Shown one piece after another: positions 49,490 through 56,649 of a DNA stretch of 64,000 bases. How positions within the stretch are numbered: the first letter of the stretch is position 1; every line of letters starts with the position of its first letter. Source of the DNA: UBA11740 sp049273695. Lineage in GTDB: Bacteria; Acidobacteriota; Blastocatellia; Pyrinomonadales; Pyrinomonadaceae. Location of the stretch: positions 151,700 through 215,699 of the forward strand of contig JBASRE010000005.1 of assembly GCA_049273695.1 (NCBI GenBank), read 5' to 3'. The notes beneath the pieces were generated by a model, which did no database searches, was not told where the DNA came from, and saw nothing but the letters and a program-made list of their open reading frames with translations. A program made the translations under genes and the position numbers.

Positions 49490-50650
49490 TTAACTGGCCT
49501 GCGCGCGTCGGGTCTTATTCCGCAGATTTTCAACGATTTCGGGGAGGAGCTCGAGGGCTTGATCGATGTCGCGTTCCACTGTGTAACGGCCGAGCGAAAG
49601 GCGAATCGATCCAAGCGCGCGTGATGTGGGTACTTTCATCGCGGTAAGCACCGCCGATGCGTCCGCGGACTCGGAATGACACGCGGAACCAGTCGAGACG
49701 CAAATGTCTGCGGCGTCCAACCCGGCGACGACGTCCGGGCCAAGAACGCCATCAAACGAAATGTTGGTCGTGTTGGGTAATCTTGTTTCGGGCGCAGTCG
49801 CGCCGTTAACACTGGTGCCGGACATCGTCTTGAGGATCGTGGTCTCCAAACGATCTCTCAACGCCCGGACTTGTTCGTGTCCCGTGAATTCTCGCGCCAA
49901 CTTGCTGGCGCGACCCAGCGCGACAATATTCGGAACAGCTTCTGTGCCCGAGCGGCGACCGCGCTCCTGACCGCCGCCAATTACAAAGGACGGCAGCTTC
50001 ACGCCTTCGCGAATGTAAAGTGCGCCGATGCCTTTTGGCGCGTAGAACTTGTGGCCCGAAATTGAAAGGAGATCGACTTCCCAATCGCGAAGTTCGATCG
50101 GAATCTTGCCGACGGCCTGGACACCGTCAACGTGGAATAGTGCGTCGGAATGCTCGCGAACGATGCGTCCGATTTCTTCAATCGGAAACAGCACGCCCGT
50201 CTCGTTGTTCGCCAGCATGACCGAAACGATGCCGGTATCGCGTCGCAGGGCCCTTCGCAGATCGTCAAGATCCAGCGAACCTTGCTCATCGACTTCCAGC
50301 CAGGTGACTTCGTAACCAATTCCGGCAAGATGTTCACAGAGCTTCCGCACGGCTTCATGCTCAACGCGTGTCGTGATGATGTGACGACGGTTCGGATGCT
50401 GCTCGAGAAATCCTCCTATCGCCCAATTATTTGATTCAGAGCCGCAGGAGGTGAAAGCAATCTCGTCAGGGTCGCGCGCGCCAAGCAAATCCGCAACTTC
50501 CTTCCGCGCCTGTTCAACCGCCGCGCGAGACTCGCGGCCGAGCGCATGCCCCGAAGACGGATTGCCGTAGTGCGAAGTCAGGAAGGGTTGCATCGCCTCA
50601 AACACTTCAGGCGCAACCTGGGTGGTGGCGTTGTTGTCGAGATAAATCAT
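49490..50650 (-). CDS. Cysteine desulfurase (NifS/IscS type)
   Basis: ATG 50650 begins MIYLDNNATTQVAPEV, the standard start; an in-frame upstream extension to 50746 is translated repeat DNA. The 386-residue protein has the PLP lysine in SISGHKFYAPKG and the reactive cysteine in VSTGSACHSESA, and ends in the normal IRLSLGRYT region. It moves sulfur from cysteine to a persulfide used for Fe-S cluster and thiocofactor assembly. Mrp and A-type carrier genes lie a few kb away. Whether this is the NifS, IscS or other paralogue cannot be decided. Confidence 0.92.
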   Translation of the reverse strand: MIYLDNNATTQVAPEVFEAMQPFLTSHYGNPSSGHALGRESRAAVEQARKEVADLLGARDPDEIAFTSCGSESNNWAIGGFLEQHPNRRHIITTRVEHEAVRKLCEHLAGIGYEVTWLEVDEQGSLDLDDLRRALRRDTGIVSVMLANNETGVLFPIEEIGRIVREHSDALFHVDGVQAVGKIPIELRDWEVDLLSISGHKFYAPKGIGALYIREGVKLPSFVIGGGQERGRRSGTEAVPNIVALGRASKLAREFTGHEQVRALRDRLETTILKTMSGTSVNGATAPETRLPNTTNISFDGVLGPDVVAGLDAADICVSTGSACHSESADASAVLTAMKVPTSRALGSIRLSLGRYTVERDIDQALELLPEIVENLRNKTRRAQAS

Positions 50651-50699
50651 TGATTGAACTGCGGAGTATAACCGATACTCTTCGGCGGTTATGAGAACT

Positions 50700-50780
50700 C
50701 TTTGCGTAACTTTGCGTCTTGGCGCCTTTGCGTGAGAGCAGTTCACGCCAAGTCACAAAGACGCAAAGCAACGCAAAGCG
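50700..50780. repeat. CTTTGCGTCTTGGCG inverted word repeat (copy 2)
   Basis: CTTTGCGTAACTTTGCGTCTTGGCGCCTTTGCGTGA (50700-50735) pairs with TTCACGCCAAGTCACAAAGACGCAAAGCAACGCAAAG (50742-50778). It sits between two divergent genes. It is the same family as the repeat at 48187. Confidence 0.75.
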
Positions 50781-50787
50781 ATCCTGA

Positions 50788-52812
50788 ATGTTGGCGATCC
50801 TCTACTTAGCTGCTGCCACCTACTTCGGCGATTGCATCTGCCGTCGATTCTTTCGCTTCATCTCGCTTCAGCATCGTATCGCGACTGCGTTTCTCGTGGG
50901 TGTGCTGCTGAGCGCCTGGATCACTTTCCTCGCCGCCATTGCATTTCACAAGACCAGCCAGCCGCTGATCGCAGCGAATTTGGTCTTCCTGCTGTTGTTC
51001 GTTGCGGTCGCGCTATTTGCTCGGCGATGGCCGGCGAAGGTGGAAAACGAACAACTGATCCGTCCACAAGGAACGATGCAATGGGATCTGATTTGGCTCG
51101 GCGCGTTTCTGATCTTCGCGACGTGGCTGATGTTCGCGACGCTGGGTTTCAAGAATGGTCAGTTTCAGATCGCTTTCAAGGCCTGGACAGACTTCGGCGC
51201 GAATGTTTCGGTGACGCAGAGCTTCGCGCTCGGTCGCAACTTTCCGCCTGAGCATCCTTTCTTTCCGGGCGAACTCATCCGCTACCACTTTCTGTTCTGG
51301 TTCCAAACCGGAAACCTCGAGTTTCTCGGCCTTAATCCTGTCTGGAGCATCAACATTCTCAGCATCCTTTCGCTGCTGGCATTGCTGATTCTGATCATGA
51401 CGTTCGGCGAGATGCTGTTCCATTCGCGCGTGGTCGGCCGGATCGGGGCGCTCCTGTTCTTTTTCTCAAGTTCGCTTTCGTATCTGCCGTTCCTCAAATC
51501 GCAGTCGAGCATTCGTGGGGCGGTGAGTTCGATTGTCGGAGCAACAGAGTTTCTCGCGTCTGGTTATCCATTTCGCGGCGAGACCTGGGGCGTCCTCTCC
51601 GCAAATGTTTTTGCCTACCAACGCCACTTGATCAGCGGCATCGGACTTTTATTTGTCGCGTTAATATTCGCCGTCGAGCGATACCGTGCCTGGATGGCCT
51701 CAAAGAAAGAAGAACCGCCCCTCAGCGTTGTCCCATCCACAAACAACGACGACGTGGCATCCGGAGAGAGCGCCAACCCGGATGTCAAAGACGCGATCGA
51801 CCTGAAACAGCCGCGGTTCGAATGGCTGAAGGCAAAATGGAAAGGATGGGTGCTTGCAGGCGCGATCCTCGGTCTGCTGCCGTATTGGAACAGCCCGACC
51901 TACATCGCCGCGCTCGCGATCTGCGGCTGCCTGTTGATTTTCGCGCCGTTGAGATTGGGCACTGGGCTGTTGCTCGCGACGGCGATTGTCGTCGGGCTGC
52001 CGCAGGTTCTATTGCTGCGCTCAGGAAACACGCTGACGTATCCACTTTTGAATCCGGGTTACACGTTAGAGAACCCGACACTTTGGCTGATGCTGAAGTA
52101 CCTGGGCTGGACGTTCGGTGTGAAATGGATCCTTTTGGGCGTCGCCGTGGTTTTCGCAAGCGGCCTTCAAAGGCGACTGTTGTTGGCGCTGTCCAGTCTC
52201 GTCGTCATCGTCTTTCTGTTTCAGCTCAGCATGGATGTCTTCAACAATCACAAGCTGCTGAACATTTGGGCGACGTGCGTGAACGTCTATGCAGCTTTCG
52301 CGTTGTGGCAAATTGCGAAACAGAAGATTGCGGGAATTGCTTTGGCGATTGTTCTTGCGATTGCAACGGTCTTTGGCGGAGTGGTCGATCTCTTTCCGCT
52401 GCACAATGATCCGATGCTGGCCGTTCCTTACAAAAACGATCGCCTCAGCCAGTGGCTCTTAGACAATACTCAGCCGCGCGATGTATTTCTGAGTCACCAA
52501 CTGCTGACGCATCCGATCCTCTTTACCGGCAGAAAGCTTTACCTCGGCTACACGTTATTCGCGTGGACGGCTGGGTACAACGTGCCTGATCGCGAGGCGT
52601 TATATCGGCAAATGTTTGAGGAACACGATCCGGAAGCGTTGAAGAAGTTGCTGCGCGAAAACAAGATTGTCTACGTCGCGATCGACGACGGCTTGCGCAA
52701 GAACGAGTCGCTGCCGGATTTGAACGAAGGAGTTTACGAGCAACATTTCCCGAAGATCTTCGAAGACACCGCGCAGGTTTACGACAACCTCGTGATCTAC
52801 AAAGTGCCCTAG
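50788..52812 (+). CDS. Polytopic membrane protein, GT-C glycosyltransferase-like
   Basis: The 674-residue protein has about twelve hydrophobic segments and a soluble tail of ~120 residues. After the first three segments comes a loop with KAWTDFGANVSVTQSFALG and FFPGELIRYHFLFWF, an arrangement like the aspartate/glutamate-containing loop of GT-C-fold lipid-linked sugar transferases. A charged, Ser/Asp-rich cytoplasmic insert is at about residues 300-340. The family is not otherwise recognised. It is probably a cell-envelope glycosyltransferase or related membrane enzyme. A perfect 23-base-arm hairpin begins in its stop codon. Confidence 0.65.
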   Translation: MLAILYLAAATYFGDCICRRFFRFISLQHRIATAFLVGVLLSAWITFLAAIAFHKTSQPLIAANLVFLLLFVAVALFARRWPAKVENEQLIRPQGTMQWDLIWLGAFLIFATWLMFATLGFKNGQFQIAFKAWTDFGANVSVTQSFALGRNFPPEHPFFPGELIRYHFLFWFQTGNLEFLGLNPVWSINILSILSLLALLILIMTFGEMLFHSRVVGRIGALLFFFSSSLSYLPFLKSQSSIRGAVSSIVGATEFLASGYPFRGETWGVLSANVFAYQRHLISGIGLLFVALIFAVERYRAWMASKKEEPPLSVVPSTNNDDVASGESANPDVKDAIDLKQPRFEWLKAKWKGWVLAGAILGLLPYWNSPTYIAALAICGCLLIFAPLRLGTGLLLATAIVVGLPQVLLLRSGNTLTYPLLNPGYTLENPTLWLMLKYLGWTFGVKWILLGVAVVFASGLQRRLLLALSSLVVIVFLFQLSMDVFNNHKLLNIWATCVNVYAAFALWQIAKQKIAGIALAIVLAIATVFGGVVDLFPLHNDPMLAVPYKNDRLSQWLLDNTQPRDVFLSHQLLTHPILFTGRKLYLGYTLFAWTAGYNVPDREALYRQMFEEHDPEALKKLLRENKIVYVAIDDGLRKNESLPDLNEGVYEQHFPKIFEDTAQVYDNLVIYKVP

Positions 52813-52876
52813 TGGCACAGACTTCAGTCTGTGATTGTCTTTACTTTGGAATTCACAGACTGAAGTCTGTGCCACT
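52811..52876. repeat. Perfect 23-base-arm hairpin (TGGCACAGACTTCAGTCTGTG family)
   Basis: AGTGGCACAGACTTCAGTCTGTG (52811-52833) is exactly complementary to the sequence at 52854-52876. Each arm also contains an internal palindrome CAGACTTCAGTCTG. The structure begins within the stop codon of the preceding gene. It has no T-run, so it is a repeat element first and perhaps a transcription-ending structure. Confidence 0.85.
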
Positions 52877-52914
52877 GGTTCGACAAATCCCTTGCTGGTT
52901 CGCATAATCGACGT

Positions 52915-53997
52915 ATGTCTCAGTTGAATGAAAACGTAGTGCTTGATGCGCTACGGCAGATCATAGATCCCGATCTGCACAAAGATATCGTCACACTTGG
53001 CTTTATCAAGGATCTCGCCATTCGGAACGGCGATGTTTCGTTTCGCATCGTGCTGACCACGCCTGCCTGTCCAGTCAAAAGCGAAATGGAGAACGCCGCG
53101 CGTGAACTGGTGGGCGCTATTCCAGGCGTCCAAACCGTCAACGTCACTATGGACGCCGAAGTGCCGAAAGGCCGCGGCCTCGGTGACAAAGTCTCCGTCC
53201 CGGGTGTGAAAAACATCGTCGCGGTGTCGTCAGGCAAAGGCGGCGTCGGCAAATCGACGGTCGCGGTGAATCTTGCCGTTGCGCTCGCGCTCGACGGCGC
53301 GAAAGTCGGTTTGATGGATGCGGACGTTTATGGGCCGAACGTGCCGATCATGCTTGGCGTCGCGAACGCGCGGCCTGAAGTTGAAGTCAACAAGCTCATT
53401 CCCGTCGAAGCGTACGGCATTAAACTGATCTCGATGGCCGTCCTTCAGCCGGGTGACAAGCCTTTGATTGTCCGCGGCCCAATTCTGCACGGGTTGGTGA
53501 AGCAGTTTCTTTCGGATGTGAAGTGGGGCGAACTCGATTACCTGATCGTGGATATGCCGCCAGGCACTGGTGACGTCCAACTCAGTCTCGCCCAACTCGT
53601 GCCCGTCCAGGGCGCGGTGCTGGTGACTACGCCACAGGAAGTCGCGCTCATTGATGTGCGGCGCGCGCTGCGCATGTTTGAAACAGTGGCCGTGCCCGTC
53701 CTCGGCGTGGTCGAGAATATGAGTTACTTCATCGCGCCGGACACCGGGAACCGCTACAACATTTTCGGTGAAGGCGGCGGTGGAAAACTGGCTGCACAGT
53801 ACGGCGTGCCTTTCCTTGGCTCAATTCCAATGGGCATCGAAGTCCGCGAGGGCGGCGATAAGGGCGTGCCCGTGGTTGTGGGTCAGCCCGACTCGCCACA
53901 AGCTCAGGCTTTTCGCAAAGTTGCTGAAGAAGTGGCACGGCAAGTCTCGATCGAGGCGATGAAACCGGAGCTTGTCGTTTTAAAGAAATCTCAGTAG
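52915..53997 (+). CDS. mrp: Mrp/NBP35-type Fe-S carrier ATPase (ApbC)
   Basis: The 360-residue protein has an N-terminal MIP18-like (DUF59) domain (about 5-85; LRQIIDPDLHKDIVTLGFIK) and a P-loop ATPase with deviant Walker A SSGKGGVGKSTVAVNLA near residue 105. MDADVYGPNVPIMLG and DYLIVDMPPGTGD are typical. Mrp/ApbC proteins carry and transfer Fe-S clusters. The cysteine pair normally found after NMSYF is missing (NMSYFIAPDTGNRYNIFG), so cluster binding by this site is doubtful; some relatives in other phyla also lack it. An A-type carrier gene follows. Confidence 0.92.
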   Translation: MSQLNENVVLDALRQIIDPDLHKDIVTLGFIKDLAIRNGDVSFRIVLTTPACPVKSEMENAARELVGAIPGVQTVNVTMDAEVPKGRGLGDKVSVPGVKNIVAVSSGKGGVGKSTVAVNLAVALALDGAKVGLMDADVYGPNVPIMLGVANARPEVEVNKLIPVEAYGIKLISMAVLQPGDKPLIVRGPILHGLVKQFLSDVKWGELDYLIVDMPPGTGDVQLSLAQLVPVQGAVLVTTPQEVALIDVRRALRMFETVAVPVLGVVENMSYFIAPDTGNRYNIFGEGGGGKLAAQYGVPFLGSIPMGIEVREGGDKGVPVVVGQPDSPQAQAFRKVAEEVARQVSIEAMKPELVVLKKSQ

Positions 53998-54007
53998 AAT
54001 CCAAAGT

Positions 54008-54071
54008 GTACTTTGTGCTTAGTTCTTAGTGCTTAATCCGGCTTTAAAAGTACAAAGCGCTAAGTACAAAG
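54008..54071. repeat. TACTTTGTGCTTAGT inverted word repeat
   Basis: GTACTTTGTGCTTAGTTCTTAGTGCTTAA (54008-54036) pairs imperfectly with TTAAAAGTACAAAGCGCTAAGTACAAAG (54044-54071). It lies in the short gap between mrp and the A-type carrier gene. Confidence 0.65.
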
Positions 54072-54120
54072 ATCTTAATAAACGACTTTCAGAAATATAG
54101 AACGGAGTAAAATCTAAAAA

Positions 54121-54513
54121 ATGTCAGCTAATCCAGGAATAACGACTTCTACAACCCCCGCGGCGCCGGGAGCACCTTCGGTGAACTTGAACGTCACCGA
54201 ACCGGCGGCCATCGAAATTAAGAAGTTTATGTCGAGTGAAGAAGGACTGCCGGAAACCGCCGGGCTACGCGTGCGCGTCGTGCCGGGCGGCTGCTCGGGA
54301 TTTCAGTACAGTTTGAATATCGAAGAGGATTCGCGCCAGGGCGACTTTGTGCTCGATGAAAAAGGCGTGCGCCTTTTCGTCGACATGTTCAGCGCGCAAT
54401 ACCTGAACGGCGTCCAAATCGATTACGTCACAAACGTGATGGGTGCAGGCTTCACCTTCACTAATCCGAACGCGACCGGAAGCTGCGGCTGCGGCTCTTC
54501 GTTCACCGCATAG
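54121..54513 (+). CDS. erpA: A-type iron-sulfur carrier (ErpA/IscA family)
   Basis: The 130-residue protein carries the three conserved cysteines of A-type carriers: C60 in VVPGGCSGFQYSL and two in the C-terminal GSCGCGSSF. The ~25-residue N-terminal extension (NPGITTSTTPAAPGAPS) is disordered-looking. It would deliver Fe-S clusters to apoproteins. It follows mrp by about 120 bases on the same strand, with a repeat in between. The precise subgroup (ErpA, IscA or SufA) cannot be fixed, so the symbol is provisional. A terminator follows. Confidence 0.9.
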   Translation: MSANPGITTSTTPAAPGAPSVNLNVTEPAAIEIKKFMSSEEGLPETAGLRVRVVPGGCSGFQYSLNIEEDSRQGDFVLDEKGVRLFVDMFSAQYLNGVQIDYVTNVMGAGFTFTNPNATGSCGCGSSFTA

Positions 54514-54544
54514 TCAACTCGTATTCTTTACATTGAAAACGACT

Positions 54545-54582
54545 CGGCCTGATACTTCGGTGTCAGGCCGTTTAGTTTTTTG
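54545..54582 (+). terminator. Rho-independent terminator after the A-type carrier gene
   Basis: CGGCCTGATAC and GTGTCAGGCCG form an 11-base stem around a TTCG tetraloop, followed by TTTAGTTTTTTG. It lies 31 bases after the stop codon. Downstream to 54663 are CCCCACCCCCAACCCCTCCCC / GGGGAGGGGAGG words of a repeat. Confidence 0.85.
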
Positions 54583-54587
54583 TAGGT

Positions 54588-54663
54588 TAGGGGAGAGGTT
54601 GGCGCGGTCCGCAACCCCACCCCCAACCCCTCCCCGTTCACGGGGAGGGGAGGCGATTCCCTC
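54588..54663. repeat. GGGGAGAGG / CCTCCCC hairpin words
   Basis: GGGGAGAGGTTGGCGCGG, CCCCACCCCCAACCCCTCCCC and GTTCACGGGGAGGGGAGG lie between the terminator and the acetyltransferase gene. They belong to the wider CTCTCCC/GGGAGAGG family seen at 3361, 6147, 20702 and 22070. Confidence 0.55.
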
Positions 54664-55155
54664 ATGCAGATCATTCAAGCGCACACACCGGAACACACCC
54701 AGCAGGCGCGCGAACTTTTCCGCGAATACGAAGCTTGGCTTGGACTCGATCTGTGCTTTCAGAACTTCGAAAAAGAGTTGGCTGAATTGCCCGGAGCTTA
54801 CGCGCCTCCAACCGGACGACTGCTGCTGGCTTTCGAAGACGATCAGTTGGCGGGCTGTGTCGCGCTGCGGAGACTGAGCGATGGCGTCTGTGAGATGAAG
54901 CGACTGTTTCTGCGGCCGGAGTTTCAAGGAAAGGGCCGCGGGCGACAGTTAGCACAGCGCATAATGAACGAAGCGCGCGACGCCGGCTATGAAAGAATGC
55001 GCCTCGACACGCTTCCTCAGCAGATGGGAAAAGCGATCGCGCTGTATTGGTCGCTCGGCTTCAAAGAGATCGAGCCTTATTACGACAACCCGGTGGCCGG
55101 CGCCATATTTCTTGAGCGCGACCTTAAGCAACGAACAGTTGATATTCTCGACTAG
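54664..55155 (+). CDS. GNAT family N-acetyltransferase
   Basis: The 163-residue protein has the GNAT fold: an N-terminal region (IIQAHTPEHTQQARELF), strand 4 CEMKRLFLRPEFQGKGRG with the acetyl-CoA-binding motif RPEFQGKGRGRQLA, and a C-terminal GYERMRLDTLPQQMGKAIALY segment. The predicted substrate is unknown. The ATG at 54664 lies in a repeat boundary with no obvious ribosome-binding site. It converges on bioY. Confidence 0.87.
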   Translation: MQIIQAHTPEHTQQARELFREYEAWLGLDLCFQNFEKELAELPGAYAPPTGRLLLAFEDDQLAGCVALRRLSDGVCEMKRLFLRPEFQGKGRGRQLAQRIMNEARDAGYERMRLDTLPQQMGKAIALYWSLGFKEIEPYYDNPVAGAIFLERDLKQRTVDILD

Positions 55156-55196
55156 TGAATGATGTCTGGCGGGCGCTTTCCGTTTTATTGATCCGC

Positions 55197-55775
55197 CTAC
55201 TTCTTTAGCAGCTTCCAGCCAGTCGGCAGCACCGCCGCGGCCAGCGTGATCTTGATGATATCGCCAGGAATGAACTTCAGGACAGTGAATTGAAAAGCGA
55301 CGAGCGGCGAAGTCTTGGTCAAATACGAAAACCAGAGCCAGCCGCAGAGCATGATCACCAACGAGCCAACGAACATCGCGGCGACCGCAGTCAAAAACTT
55401 TCGATCCCAACCTTGCTCAGCGAACGCACCGGTGATGAACGCGGCCGCGGGGAACGACAGAAGGTAGCCGCCCGTCGGTCCGAACAGATGAGCTAATCCA
55501 GCGCCGCCGCCGTAGAAGAACGGCAAACCACTCGCGCCTTCAATCAAATAGGCAATCATTGCCATCGCGCCCAGACGCGAACCCAACAATGCGCCGGTCA
55601 GAAGCACCGCGAAGGTTTGTCCCGTAATTGGCACCGGTCCGATCGGAATGACTATCTGAGCGGACAGCGCCGTCAGCAGACTGAATCCGATTACCAGCCC
55701 GACCTGGCGGACGATATCTAACGGGGCCAGGGCAACTTCCAGCAGGGTTTCGCTTTTTGCGATTGATGTACTCAT
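55197..55775 (-). CDS. bioY: BioY biotin transporter substrate-binding subunit
   Basis: The 192-residue protein has six hydrophobic segments and the BioY features QIVIPIGPVPITGQTFAVLLTGALLG, YLIEGASGLPFF, and FGPTGGYLLSFP. This is the S component of an ECF transporter. No ECF A or T gene is in the window, so it may work alone or share a module elsewhere. ATG 55775 begins MSTSIAKSETLLEVALAP. It lies seven bases after the universal-stress-protein stop on the same strand, so the two are probably cotranscribed. Confidence 0.9.
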   Translation of the reverse strand: MSTSIAKSETLLEVALAPLDIVRQVGLVIGFSLLTALSAQIVIPIGPVPITGQTFAVLLTGALLGSRLGAMAMIAYLIEGASGLPFFYGGGAGLAHLFGPTGGYLLSFPAAAFITGAFAEQGWDRKFLTAVAAMFVGSLVIMLCGWLWFSYLTKTSPLVAFQFTVLKFIPGDIIKITLAAAVLPTGWKLLKK

Positions 55776-55782
55776 GTTTAGT

Positions 55783-56589
55783 CTATGGCCGGACACATAA
55801 TACCGGACAAGGTGCGTTTCGAATAATAAATTCAGCGGTGCCGGTCAAACGCTCGTCGCCGCCGCAGCACAGCGTCGTGGTGATCGCGATCAAGTCGGCC
55901 TTGTGGCGGCCGGCATGTTCCACCACGGCTTCGGCGACGCCTCCGTGAACGCGCCGTACTTTGCCGAACATCTCCGGCGCGGCGACTTCTGCAAAAAACT
56001 GTTCCAGCTTGTCTTTTCCACCATCCGCCGGTTCTTCATCGCCCTCCGCAAACACGCAGAGCGTTTCCACTTTTGCTTTTGTCTTGCGCGCAATCGCCGT
56101 CGCCACCGGCAAGATCACTTTAGATTTCTCTGAAAGGTCAGTCGCGAAAACGATCGTCGCAAAGCGATCGATCGGGCGAGTCGTGCGTCGGGGACCGTGC
56201 AGCCTGGCGATAATCGTGGGCACCCTGGAATCACGCGCCACCTGCTCAGCCACGCTACGGCCCAGAAAGAATTGCGCCACATCCGAACGGCCATGTGAAG
56301 CCATGACAATCAAATCGCCTTCCCGTTCGGCGGCGCAGCGCATGATGACCTGGGCCGGATCGTCATCTTCTTTCGGGATGATCGTTTGGACCACCCGAAC
56401 AGCCGTCGCACCGGTCGGCAGAGCAGGGAACTCATAGCGTGAAGTTTCGGTGATGTGTGGATCGCCGCCGTGGGCGATGTGGATTGATTGCACGACCGCA
56501 TCGAACTGCGCCGCGATAGCCACGGCCAGAGGAAAGGCGCTGTTGGCTACCGATGAGAAATCAGTCGGAAACAGAATCGAGCGAATCAT
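55783..56589 (-). CDS. Tandem-domain universal stress protein
   Basis: The 268-residue protein contains two UspA-like domains. The first (about 1-140) begins SILFPTDFSSVANSAFPLAV and has MASHGRSDVAQFFLGRSVAEQV, matching the G-x2-G-x9-G(S/T) ATP-binding signature in outline. The second (about 150-268) begins TIVFATDLSEKSKVILPVA and has a weaker match (ITTTLCCGGDERLTGTAEF). Such tandem proteins bind adenine nucleotides and respond to stress. It is upstream of bioY on the same strand, with a seven-base gap. Confidence 0.87.
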   Translation of the reverse strand: MIRSILFPTDFSSVANSAFPLAVAIAAQFDAVVQSIHIAHGGDPHITETSRYEFPALPTGATAVRVVQTIIPKEDDDPAQVIMRCAAEREGDLIVMASHGRSDVAQFFLGRSVAEQVARDSRVPTIIARLHGPRRTTRPIDRFATIVFATDLSEKSKVILPVATAIARKTKAKVETLCVFAEGDEEPADGGKDKLEQFFAEVAAPEMFGKVRRVHGGVAEAVVEHAGRHKADLIAITTTLCCGGDERLTGTAEFIIRNAPCPVLCVRP

Positions 56590-56649
56590 GACAATCGCGG
56601 TGTTAACAACGACAGAATAAGACTTCCGTGCTCACGTTGTCACTAAATC

